From the NCBI RefSeq assembly GCF_905250085.1, contig NZ_CAJNOB010000001.1, positions 190,624 through 254,623 on the forward strand: a stretch of DNA of 64,000 nt. The letters are read 5' to 3'. Under the pieces are notes generated by a model. The model was not told where the DNA came from, ran no database searches, and worked only from the letters and a program-made list of their open reading frames with translations. Source of the stretch: Candidatus Methylacidithermus pantelleriae (lineage in GTDB: Bacteria; Verrucomicrobiota; Verrucomicrobiia; Methylacidiphilales; Methylacidiphilaceae). Made by a program: the position numbers and the translations under genes. Positions 17,948-27,173 of the stretch are shown in pieces (position 1 is the first letter of the stretch; every line of letters starts with the position of its first letter).

Positions 17948-18513
17948 GGGTCGGGTCGCCTCTTGCCGCAAATTCAAGCCCTCTTGCTATCCCTAGGTTT
18001 GGCTACTTTCCCCACCCTGCGCTTGCAAACCCCGGGGTTACTCGACGCCAAGCCACACTCTCCCATTCTAGGAAAGTGCACTCCAGCCCCTGGGCTTCGT
18101 CAAATCCAAAAACTCCGGTTAGGAAAGGACCATCCCACTTCGCAAGCGCAACAGCGGGCAAAGAGTGGTTTCTTTTGTTCTTGAACCAAACTCCCGGCGA
18201 ACCGATTCGGACGCCATAGTTGTACGGTTTCCTTTTTCGCCCATAGTAGGAGCCGGAACGGCTATCCTAGAGGGGACGATCCTCAGCGGGTTGGGTTTGC
18301 CGCTGCCGAGGGGTTCTGGGAGAACGTAACCGCGGCTCCTTGGGCCCGATTGTGCTGCTTCCCTGGGCCTAACAGGGCTTTTTTCTCTCTGGATGGCTTC
18401 GAGAAAGCTCCCATCGGCCTGCCCAGAAAACATGGTCCCAAATCTCTCTCGGCCAAAACGGCATCTCTAAGAAGGTTCTTGACTCGCAGTCCGACGAGGG
18501 TCGAGTAGACGTT
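17948..18513. other. Divergent intergenic region, no gene seen
   Basis: This 566-base stretch lies between the divergent TPR and DegT genes. Short open frames occur on both strands but none has a recognisable domain, good start context or family resemblance. Promoters for both neighbours are expected; I could not identify a convincing pair. Confidence 0.4.
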
Positions 18514-19707
18514 GTGCGTGTGCAGATCGGTATGTTGGATGCGATTGGGGAGAAGCCCTGGGAGCGGCAAGCGCTCCACGAAGTCCTGGAGCGGGTTCTG
18601 GAGCATGGCCAGTTCATCCTGGGTGAGGAAGTTTCCCGGTTTGAATCCAAGATGCGGGACTATCTGGGGGTTCGTCATGCGGTAGGAGTCTCCTCGGGAA
18701 CGGATGCGCTTTGGATTGCTCTTTTAACGCTCGGTATCGGGCCAGGGGACGAGGTCATTTGCCCTGCCTTTACTTTTGTGGCCACGGCGGATGCCATTGC
18801 GCTGGTAGGGGCCAAGCCGGTTTTCGTCGATGTCTATCCTTGTTGTTTTACCCTCTCGGTGGAAGACCTCTTACGGAAATGGACCCCGCAAACGAGGGCC
18901 ATTATGGTGGTTCATCTTTTTGGCCAGCCGGCGCAAATGGATCGGCTCGCAGCCATTGCCGCGCAGCGTGGTGCATACCTCATTGAGGATGCGGCTCAGG
19001 CGCTGGGTACCACCTACGGCGGTCGAAAAGCCGGAACGCTGGGCACGGTCGGTTGCTTTTCCTTCTATCCCACCAAGAATCTAGGGGCCCTCGGAGACGC
19101 AGGGCTGGTGGTGACAGGAGACGATGGCTTGGCAAAGAAAATACTTGCCCTCCGCTCGCACGGAGCTGTGGGCCGGTATCGATACCGGTGGGTAAGCGGA
19201 AATTTCCGGTTGGATGCGCTGCAAGCTGCGTGGCTCGAATCTCGGCTGCCAGCCCTGGAGTCGAAGCTTGCTGCCCGCAAGCAGAACGCGGAAAGATACA
19301 TCTCTCGGTTTCTTAGTTCTGGGCTTGCGCAAGTCTATCCAAGCGTATGCTCAACCGGGCCGACCAGGGTTGCAACGACGGAGGAGCCACTTTTGTGGCT
19401 GCCTCCGGTGTGCCGGAGCGGGCATAGCTGGAACCAGTTTGTGGTCCGGCTCCACCCGCGTATCGACCGGGATTGGGTACAGCAAGCCTTGCGGAAAGAG
19501 GGGATAGAGACGGCAGTTTACTACCCGGTTCCGCTCCACTTGCAGGAGTGTTTCCAGTGGCTCCAGGGCAGGCCAGGGGATTGCCCCCATTCCGAGGAGC
19601 TTGCAGGATCTTCCTTGGCCTTGCCGGTTCATGCGGGTTTAGGACCCGAGGAGGTGGACTACGTGGTGGAAACCCTCGTCCGGTTGCTTCGCTCGCAACA
19701 GCTTTGA
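18514..19707 (+). CDS. DegT/DnrJ/EryC1-family sugar aminotransferase
   Basis: A 397-residue fold-type I PLP enzyme of the family that aminates nucleotide-linked keto-sugars using glutamate or glutamine. Visible features are VSSGTDALWIAL (PLP phosphate site) near residue 65, PAFTFVATADAI, DVYPCCFTLSVEDL, the cofactor-binding EDAAQALG, the Schiff-base lysine in SFYPTKNLGALGDAG near residue 190, and GNFRLDALQAAWL. The reading frame opens with GTG at 18514; an ATG six codons later is also possible. It lies close to the rhamnose genes and may use the 4-keto-6-deoxyglucose intermediate made by RmlB to form an amino sugar. That is an inference from position only; its substrate cannot be read from sequence. 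Confidence 0.88.
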   Translation: MRVQIGMLDAIGEKPWERQALHEVLERVLEHGQFILGEEVSRFESKMRDYLGVRHAVGVSSGTDALWIALLTLGIGPGDEVICPAFTFVATADAIALVGAKPVFVDVYPCCFTLSVEDLLRKWTPQTRAIMVVHLFGQPAQMDRLAAIAAQRGAYLIEDAAQALGTTYGGRKAGTLGTVGCFSFYPTKNLGALGDAGLVVTGDDGLAKKILALRSHGAVGRYRYRWVSGNFRLDALQAAWLESRLPALESKLAARKQNAERYISRFLSSGLAQVYPSVCSTGPTRVATTEEPLLWLPPVCRSGHSWNQFVVRLHPRIDRDWVQQALRKEGIETAVYYPVPLHLQECFQWLQGRPGDCPHSEELAGSSLALPVHAGLGPEEVDYVVETLVRLLRSQQL

Positions 19708-20518
19708 GGCTTTGCGGGTCCCCTTGCTCGTCAATTGGGAGGCCGAAAAAGAGAGCCATAGCGCTCTTCGCAGGGTTCGCGAGTAGGACGTGCTCCAGGG
19801 AAAAGGTCCTTTTTGGCTAACACCCGAAGGCAATGAAGCGTTTGTGTCTGGCTGGAAGATGAGCTCCCTTTTTTGCCCAAAAGATCCTGCGCTTGCCTGG
19901 GGTCGTAATGGGGATTGGGGCGCAAGCCCCGTCGTTACCAGCGCGCGGGGCGGTGACCACCCAGCACAGGGAAACCAGGATAAACGTTCCTTGCGGTTGC
20001 TTGGCACTCTGTTTTTTGGTTCGCAAGCTTGGAAGGGGAAACGTTTTTTTGGGCCAGTCCTCTTTTATCCCACCCGGAGGACCGTCCGCATCGAAGGCTG
20101 GGTGGGACGTGTCGGGCTTGACCATCACCCGTGAATCCGAGAAGATTCAACCGGGAAACGAACAAAGGGAAGCGGCACCAGGTCTGACCCGGAGAGCAGC
20201 GTTTGGGAAGCTTCTGCCGGCGGGAAGGTGGGAAGCTTGGGCAACGAATCGAGGGTTTGGTGCTCCCAACGCAAACCCAAGGGCGGTTAGGGAGCCAACC
20301 AACGGTAGACCTAATGGCGTGGCTCCAGCTTAGGACGGCGTAAAAATCTTGGCGGGGCGGGGAAAGGGCAGCGTTCCCATTGAGAGCTCTGGGAAACTGG
20401 CCCACGTCCCGTGGGAAAGCGGGACGCTTGGGAAACCACTCAGACAAAAGGGGGTCGAGCGGGGCGCTTTGCGAAAGAAAAGACTTCGGCCTTTCGACCG
20501 GGAAGATTGTGAGTATTC
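19708..20518. other. Gene-poor region upstream of dnaE
   Basis: In these 811 bases several overlapping short frames on both strands lack any recognisable domain and are GC-driven. I see no tRNA, hairpin terminator or insertion-sequence remnant I can defend. It may be decayed DNA. Confidence 0.4.
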
Positions 20519-23500
20519 ATGGGCAAGCGGAGGTTTATTCATCTTCACGTCCGCAGCGAATATAGCTTGCTTCGGGCTTATTGCCCAATTCCTGAGCTTG
20601 TGCGGACCGCCGCGGAGTTGGAGATGCCGGCCCTGGCGCTGACGGACGAGGGGGTTTTGTATGGTGCCGTTGAGTTCTACCGAACATGCCGGGCGCACAA
20701 TATCCAACCGATTCTTGGCTGTGAGATCCATGTAGAGGAAGTGGCAGCTGGCTGTGGGGAGAGGCTGAGCCGGCCACCGGGGAGCGCTCGGTCCGTCATT
20801 CCGAACACGGCCAAGCTCATTCTTTTGGTCAAGGACAGCTCGGGCTACGAGAACCTCTTGCAGCTGGTAAGCCATGCACACCTGCATTCCGATGGCTCTC
20901 CACCCCGGGTCGGGTTTTCTACGTTACAAGACTATGCGCAGGGTCTTGTTGGGATTTCTCCCGCCCATTCGGGTCCGGTTTCGAAGCGAATCCTTGGAAG
21001 GGATTTTGCGGGAGCGGCGAACATGGCTCGGACTCTGGAGGCTCTCTTTGGAAGGGAGTCCTTTTATCTGGAGATTGTGGATCACGGGCTACCGGAAGAA
21101 CTTTACCTACGCAAACGGCTGCGGGAACTGGCTCGGGAACTGGGAATAGGCCTTGTCGCTACCAATGACGTTTACTATGTACGACCCGAGCACGCGGCTC
21201 TCCACGAGATTCTCCTTTGTATTGGTGCCGGCGTAAAACTTGCCGACCCTCAGAGACCTCGACTACCGGGAAGCGAGTTTTATCTCAAAAGCCCGGAGCA
21301 AATGGAGGAGCTCTTTGGGGAAGAACCTTCGGCTTTGGAGACTACTGTCCGGATTCGTGAGCAGTGCCGCTTTGAATTGGAACTGGGCAGAAATCACTTT
21401 CCCACATATATCCCTCCGGACGGTTCGACACCCGAGGCGTATCTGCGGCATCTTTGCGAGGAGGGTATTCGTTCCCGATATGGAAGAGAGTCCAAGCTCA
21501 TCAGCCAGGTTCGGGAGCGACTCAACTACGAGCTTGCGATCATTGAAAGGCTGGGGTTTGCCAGCTACTTCCTCGTTGTATGGGATTTTATCCGTTTTGC
21601 CCGGGAACAGGGGATTCCCGTGGGTCCGGGCAGGGGGAGTGCTGCGGGAAGTCTTGTGGCGTATCTTCTGCGGATCACCGACGTGGATCCTTTGAAGTAC
21701 GGGCTTTTTTTTGAGCGGTTTCTCAATCCAGAGCGGGTGAGCCTGCCCGATATCGACATCGACTTTTGTTACAACCGCCGCGAAGAAGTCATCGCGTACG
21801 TTCGCCGGCGTTATGGAGAGGAAAGTGTTGCCCAGATCATCACCTTTGCACGGTTGGCAGCCCGCATGGCGATCCGGGATGTCGCTCGGGTGTTAGGGCT
21901 TTCCTATGGGCAGGCGGACCGGTTGGCGAAACTGGTTCCCTCGGAGCCGCACATCACGTTGAACAAAGCTTTGGAGGAACGTGAGGAGTTGCGATCGCTA
22001 GCGAAAGATGAGGTGTTCCGGCCGGTCATGGAGTACGCATCTTTATTGGAAGGGGTGCCCAGGCAGCCTGGCGTTCACGCAGCCGGGGTGGTCATAGCAC
22101 CAGGGGCCATTGCTCGTTTTGTCCCGCTAACCCGGGGGGAAAACGATGTCGTGGTTACCCAGTGGGCGATGGAGGAGCTGGAACTGGTGGGGCTTCTGAA
22201 GATGGACTTCCTCGGTCTCAAAACACTCACGGTGATGCAGGATTGTGTGGAACTCATCCGGAAGGAAACCGGGAACCCGCACTTTTCTCTCGAGGCTGTC
22301 CCGCTGGACGATCCCAAAACGTTTGAGCTTCTGTCGCTTGGCAAGACGGTAGGAGTTTTCCAGTTGGAATCGCCTGGAATGCGAGAACTCTGCCGGAGGC
22401 TACAACCGGGGCGATTAGAGGATCTGATCGCTTTGGTGGCTCTCTATCGGCCGGGCCCGATGGAAAATATTGGGGCGTATGCAGAACGGAAACTCGGTTT
22501 GCGTCCGATCCAGTACGACCATCCTTCCCTTGAGCCCATTTTAAAGGAAACCTATGGGGTCATGATCTATCAAGAGCAGGTCATGCAGGCGGCCCACGTG
22601 CTCGCCGGGTATACCCTGGGGCAAGCCGATCTACTCCGGAGGGCCATGGGGAAGAAAAAAGCCGAGGAGATGCGGGCCCAAAAGGAATCGTTTGTGGAAG
22701 GGGCTTGCAAGCTTCATGGGATGTCGCGGGAAGAGGCTGAGCGGATTTTCGGGGAGCTGGAACGATTTGCCGGATATGGGTTTAACAAGGCACACAGTGT
22801 GTGCTACGGGCTTTTGGCTTACCGGATGGCCTATCTCAAAGCTCACTTTCCGGCGATCTTTTTTGCCTGTTCCCTTTCCAGTGAGATTGGGGATACGGAA
22901 CGAATCGCCGAGCTTGTTCGGGAAGCCCGCATGATGGGGATCGAGCTTTTGCCGCCTGATCTCAACCGGAGTTTTCCCCACTTTTCCTTTGAGGACGGGG
23001 CGGTTCGGTGCGGGCTTGCTGCGATCAAAAACGTAGGGGTTAGCCAGGCGGGTCTCCTTGTGAGGGAGAGAGAGGCGGCGGGCCCCTATGCATCCCTAGA
23101 AGACGTTTTTCTCCGCATCCCTGAGGTTTCAGGGTGGAATCGCAAGGCCCTGGAAAGTTTGATCAAGGCCGGAGCTTGCGATGGGTGGAAAATGCCTCGC
23201 CTTGGGCTCTGCCGGCAAATTGATTCGGGACGCAAGCTTTCCCGTTCTGCAGCAGAAGAAAAATCGCAGGGATTCCTTTTTGAAGGAAAAGTTTTTCGGG
23301 AAGGTTTCTCTGCTCCGAAGCCTCCGGAAGGGGACCTTTCAACAGATGGTTCGATGGGGGAGGACCTGGCCCAGAGATTGGCGTGGGAGAAAGAGCTTTT
23401 GGGCTTCTATTGGAGTGGCCACCCCATCCAAGGTCATCAAAGGGAACTGGAGGCTTTGGGACTTGCGCCTCTGGAATCGCTCGAAGACAAGCCGGACGGA

Positions 23501-24097
23501 GGGCTTGTGTGGGTGGGGGGTGTGGTTACGCGGTGTGACATTCGTTTGGCGGCCCGTGACCGCCGCCCTTTCGGCCGGGTGGTTCTCGAGGACCAGAAAG
23601 GATCCGTCGAGGTCATGGTTTTTCCCGATCTCTACCGGAAGAAGTCGGAACTTCTCCGAGAGGGAGAAGTCCTGGTTGTGGCTGGGACAATCAGCCGGAG
23701 GGGGGAAAAGGAGGAGATTCGTGCGACAGAGGTTTTGCTCTTGAAAGAAGCATTACAAAGCTGGGTAGAAGGGATTGTTGTAACGATTCCCCCGGGCAAG
23801 TTGGGAATGGAAGATTGGGAGAAGCTTGTCTCTATCGTACGACGCCATCCGGGCAAGGCGAAAGTTTTTTTGGCGTACCACCAGCCAAAGAGCAGCCGAT
23901 GTCTTTTCTTGGAAGCCGGTGAGTCTTTCCGCGTATCTCCTGGACAAGGACTGGAGGAAGAGCTGGCCTCTGTTCTGGGATTACCGCGGCCCAGGTATCT
24001 TATCTCACTTCCGGGCAAGCCCAGGAGCTTGGTCACCGATGGATGGAGTGATCCCCAAGCTTCTCCGATGGAGAGGGAGACCCATGGACAAGAGTGA
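20519..24097 (+). CDS. dnaE: DNA polymerase III subunit alpha
   Basis: The replicative polymerase subunit, 1192 residues, a normal DnaE length. An N-terminal PHP domain starts at FIHLHVRSEYSLL. The C-family polymerase core includes GPGRGSAAGSLVAYLL, the catalytic aspartates in PDIDIDF near residue 420 and the third in LKMDFLGLKTL near 565, and GYGFNKAHSVCYGLLAYRMAYLKAH. A helix-hairpin-helix segment and an OB-fold (GLVWVGGVVTRCDIR, GRVVLEDQKGSVEVMVFPDL) follow, then a C-terminal tail. PHP metal ligands seem only partly conserved (HLHVRSEYS), as in many alphas that rely on a separate epsilon exonuclease. The start ATG follows GGGAAGA. Its last 14 bases overlap aroB. Confidence 0.96.
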   Translation: MGKRRFIHLHVRSEYSLLRAYCPIPELVRTAAELEMPALALTDEGVLYGAVEFYRTCRAHNIQPILGCEIHVEEVAAGCGERLSRPPGSARSVIPNTAKLILLVKDSSGYENLLQLVSHAHLHSDGSPPRVGFSTLQDYAQGLVGISPAHSGPVSKRILGRDFAGAANMARTLEALFGRESFYLEIVDHGLPEELYLRKRLRELARELGIGLVATNDVYYVRPEHAALHEILLCIGAGVKLADPQRPRLPGSEFYLKSPEQMEELFGEEPSALETTVRIREQCRFELELGRNHFPTYIPPDGSTPEAYLRHLCEEGIRSRYGRESKLISQVRERLNYELAIIERLGFASYFLVVWDFIRFAREQGIPVGPGRGSAAGSLVAYLLRITDVDPLKYGLFFERFLNPERVSLPDIDIDFCYNRREEVIAYVRRRYGEESVAQIITFARLAARMAIRDVARVLGLSYGQADRLAKLVPSEPHITLNKALEEREELRSLAKDEVFRPVMEYASLLEGVPRQPGVHAAGVVIAPGAIARFVPLTRGENDVVVTQWAMEELELVGLLKMDFLGLKTLTVMQDCVELIRKETGNPHFSLEAVPLDDPKTFELLSLGKTVGVFQLESPGMRELCRRLQPGRLEDLIALVALYRPGPMENIGAYAERKLGLRPIQYDHPSLEPILKETYGVMIYQEQVMQAAHVLAGYTLGQADLLRRAMGKKKAEEMRAQKESFVEGACKLHGMSREEAERIFGELERFAGYGFNKAHSVCYGLLAYRMAYLKAHFPAIFFACSLSSEIGDTERIAELVREARMMGIELLPPDLNRSFPHFSFEDGAVRCGLAAIKNVGVSQAGLLVREREAAGPYASLEDVFLRIPEVSGWNRKALESLIKAGACDGWKMPRLGLCRQIDSGRKLSRSAAEEKSQGFLFEGKVFREGFSAPKPPEGDLSTDGSMGEDLAQRLAWEKELLGFYWSGHPIQGHQRELEALGLAPLESLEDKPDGGLVWVGGVVTRCDIRLAARDRRPFGRVVLEDQKGSVEVMVFPDLYRKKSELLREGEVLVVAGTISRRGEKEEIRATEVLLLKEALQSWVEGIVVTIPPGKLGMEDWEKLVSIVRRHPGKAKVFLAYHQPKSSRCLFLEAGESFRVSPGQGLEEELASVLGLPRPRYLISLPGKPRSLVTDGWSDPQASPMERETHGQE

Positions 24098-25193
24098 CAA
24101 AGGAGTGGCTTGCACCGTCTGGGTGGATCTAGGCAAGCGCAGTTACCCTGTGAGGATCGGGGTTGGACTGCGGCACCGGTTGGATGAAGAGCTGCAACGG
24201 ATTCCCGGTTGCTCAAAGGTGACGGTGGTTTGTGATGAAACGACTGCTGCGCTTTTTGCCGACGACGTTGAAAAGCCCCTCCAAAGGGCAGGATATTCAG
24301 TCGTGCGCGTGGTCGTTCCCCCGGGGGAGCTTTCCAAAAGCGTAGCGCAACTGGAAAATCTCTGGCGAAGGTGGGCTCAAGCGCAGTTGGGCCGTGATGG
24401 AGTGGTGGTGGCACTGGGCGGGGGCGTGGTGGGAGATTTGGCCGGTTTTGCTGCGTCGGTGTATCTGCGGGGCGTTCGTTGGGTTGGAATGCCAACAACC
24501 CTGCTTGCGATGGTGGATAGTGCTATTGGAGGCAAAACCGGGATTGACCTCCCGGAAGGAAAAAATCTTGTCGGCAGCTTTTACCAACCGTGCCTGGTGC
24601 TTGAGGATCTGGAGGTGTTAGACCATCTGCCGCCAAGAGAGTTTCGCTCCGGGATGGCGGAGGTGATTAAGTACGGTTGTATTGCGGACCCGTCCATTCT
24701 GTCTTTGGCCAGTTCAGGGCATCTTTCCCGGGAAGCTCTTACAGAGCTGGTAGCCCGCTGCGTCCAAATCAAAGCGCAAGTGGTAGAGGAGGACGAGCAG
24801 GAAAAAACGGGCAAACGGATGATCCTCAATTTCGGCCACACGTTGGGTCATGCGGTGGAGGCAGCCAGCGGGTATCAAAAGCTTTTGCATGGGGAGGCCG
24901 TTGCCGTTGGCATGTGGGGTGCAGCCCTCTTATCACACTGGAAAAGCGGATTATCGGCGGAGGAACTGGATCGGATCTATCAAGCCCTTGTGAGTCAAGG
25001 ATTACCTCGAGAGCTACCGGGAATGAATCGAGAAAAGGTGCAGGATGCACTATTGGTCGATAAAAAGAAGCGAAATCATACGCTGCGCTGGGTCCTTCTT
25101 AGGAGTCTGGGTTCTCCTTGCATCCGGGACGATGTGACTCCGCAAGAGTTGGAGCGGGTCTTTGAGTTCGTTTTCCCCCGGGGGACTGGCTAA
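24084..25193 (+). CDS. aroB: 3-dehydroquinate synthase
   Basis: AroB cyclises DAHP to 3-dehydroquinate, the second step of the shikimate pathway, using NAD+ and a divalent metal. The 369-residue product shows LGGGVVGDLAGFAASVYLRG (NAD-binding) near 105-125, PTTLLAMVDSAIGGKTGID, KNLVGSFYQP, the metal-ligand glutamate in GMAEVIKYG, and the histidine ligands in ILNFGHTLGHAVE and LHGEAVAVGM. The start ATG at 24084 overlaps dnaE by 14 bases, with GGAGAGGGAGA just upstream. A longer frame back to 23826 runs through dnaE and is rejected. Overlap with dnaE suggests a shared transcript. No other aro gene is in view. Confidence 0.96.
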   Translation: MDKSDKGVACTVWVDLGKRSYPVRIGVGLRHRLDEELQRIPGCSKVTVVCDETTAALFADDVEKPLQRAGYSVVRVVVPPGELSKSVAQLENLWRRWAQAQLGRDGVVVALGGGVVGDLAGFAASVYLRGVRWVGMPTTLLAMVDSAIGGKTGIDLPEGKNLVGSFYQPCLVLEDLEVLDHLPPREFRSGMAEVIKYGCIADPSILSLASSGHLSREALTELVARCVQIKAQVVEEDEQEKTGKRMILNFGHTLGHAVEAASGYQKLLHGEAVAVGMWGAALLSHWKSGLSAEELDRIYQALVSQGLPRELPGMNREKVQDALLVDKKKRNHTLRWVLLRSLGSPCIRDDVTPQELERVFEFVFPRGTG

Positions 25194-27173
25194 AGGAATG
25201 CCAAAGGCTACTATGGCTTTCTAATGGGCTTCGGAGAGGAGGGCGGCACCAGTTGAGTTTAGCTCCGGGGGTGGTTAACCGGCGTGTCGATGGTGTTGGA
25301 AGAAAAACACCAGTTAGGGAGGCATGCCGAAGAGAGACGGAGCTACAGGCAAGGTTCCCTGGACAAATTGTGGTGGGGAGACCATAGACGTTCGGATCCT
25401 TCCTTCCAAGGGTCTCTTCGTTTGCGGCGTCTCCTCATTCGGCCCCGGGGTGCCGAGGCGAGGGGGCCCCGGGGGCCAGTGTCTCGGGGACCTTTGGCCG
25501 GGGTGGATCAGCTTGAGCTAGGGCTCCCTCGGTCTCCGAGAGACTCGTAGCGCCCAATTCCTGCCGGCCGCCCAAGACGGCTTTGAGCTTTCAAAGGATT
25601 CGGCGTTGCCGTGACGCTTTCCTACCTGGATTTCTTCCAGGTCGTGTGGCACGGGGCTTTGGAGTGATTTGGTGGTGACGGCTAGGTATGCGAGAAGAAG
25701 CCTGCGGCGGCTACTTCAAAAGAGTGCGAAGACCAAAGCTGCCATCCCATGGTTTGTGAGTCATGACGGCCAAGCGAGGCCCTGGAACCATTGGGTACGC
25801 TTGCCATGGAGAGACGGATAAGCTCCAACCGGTTCGAGCGAAAAGCTGCCTGTAGTGGATGTCCAGGAGCTTTAGCAGGCGATCGATCTTTTGGAGGCTC
25901 TTCCCAAAAGAAGCTCCGCGCAGCGGTAATGGGTGATCGAACAGGTAGTCTTCGCCGCGAAGTTTTCTTCCGCAGCTCTGATGGCTTTTTGCCTGGGCAA
26001 GATGGTTTGTCGTCTGGCTCCAAGCACCTCTGGCGGGCAAAGACGGATCCACCGGGAGCCTCAAGCGGAGAGAGAGGGGGCGTTCGGCCCATGTACCATG
26101 GCGCTACGATCGCATGCGGCGCCCAAGTGGGTGTGCCGGCTTGTTGTTCTTTCTAGCACCAGGGGCCCTCAAAAGGGAAAACAAGTAAGATCTGGCGAGC
26201 GATCCCAAAGCAAGTGAGTTGCGCCGAAGCGCGTTGGCACCTCACCGTCTCATGCGAGGCTCTCTTACTTTGGCCTTTCACCCAACGGTTGGGAACGTTC
26301 TTTTGGCTCTACAACTGCCAGCCGCAAGCGCACGAGCCGAGAGATTGTGACCGTGATCTGGAAGAGAGCGTTCGTTGGAACGTTTTATCTGTTTCCAGCT
26401 CTGGTTGATGCTTTCGTATCTACTTGGCCAGACAACAAAGAATCGGACCCAAGTGTGCAACATCTTTCGGAGGACGGGGAGAGGATATAAGCAGAGGAGC
26501 TTGGATTTTCTGCAGGGGAAGGGCAAAGAGTCTATCGTTTTTCCTTGCTCGGCCTGGCGGCGTTAGGCTTTGGGTCTTAAGCAAACTCAATGGGGATGTT
26601 GGGAACGGTGGGAACGGATGCTTTGCTTAAGAAACTCGTAAGGTAAAAGACAAGGAAAAAGGGTGCGTCTTTCTCTCCCCGGGCTTCTGAGGTTTTTTTC
26701 GATTACCAGGGCCAGTTGGATTCACGCAGGCGGATCGCTCGAAGCGCTTCTGGATGGGCGGCAGAGCTGTGGGAGGCTGACCCCGAGGTCTTTCCCCCAG
26801 GTAACGGTCGGGGAGGAGTCGAACAAAGCTGTAACGATTGGGGGAGAATTCCCAGTTCTTGTCCTATGGGTTTAGCGTAGGTAGGTGAGAATACCCTCCC
26901 TTGCGGAGCCCGGTTTCGAAGGTAGGCTTTTGGGTCTTGCGGAAAAGGGGCACCCGTGACACGGTGACACGACAAAAAGAGTGGGTTCTTTGAGAATACA
27001 TCTTGGCTTAGAAAAAAGGGCTTTAGCCGTTTGCTTTCCGGCAGGTTTTTTCCGGTTCCCGGGTGGGGTCACGCGGACAACGACTCGTCCAGGGCGGTTT
27101 CTGGCAAAATAGCTTCAAGGGGGGCTAGGGAAGATGCGTCAAAAGCTTGGAACTCTTACAGTAAAAAGGGTGT
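25194..27173. other. Long gene-poor region (about 2 kb)
   Basis: No coding sequence that I can support. Many short frames exist on both strands (the longest about 120-140 codons, near 25682-26156), but they mask one another, lack ribosome-binding sites and show no recognisable motif. I found no tRNA, CRISPR or clear insertion-sequence end. The texture resembles the decayed transposon regions at 1-1075 and 29.7-30.5 kb, so degraded mobile DNA is the likeliest content, but I could not read a transposase motif here. Confidence 0.45.

Noticed and set aside
25682-26217. Overlapping frames of 94-136 codons on both strands
   Set aside because: They mask each other, have no ribosome-binding site and no recognisable transposase or other motif.
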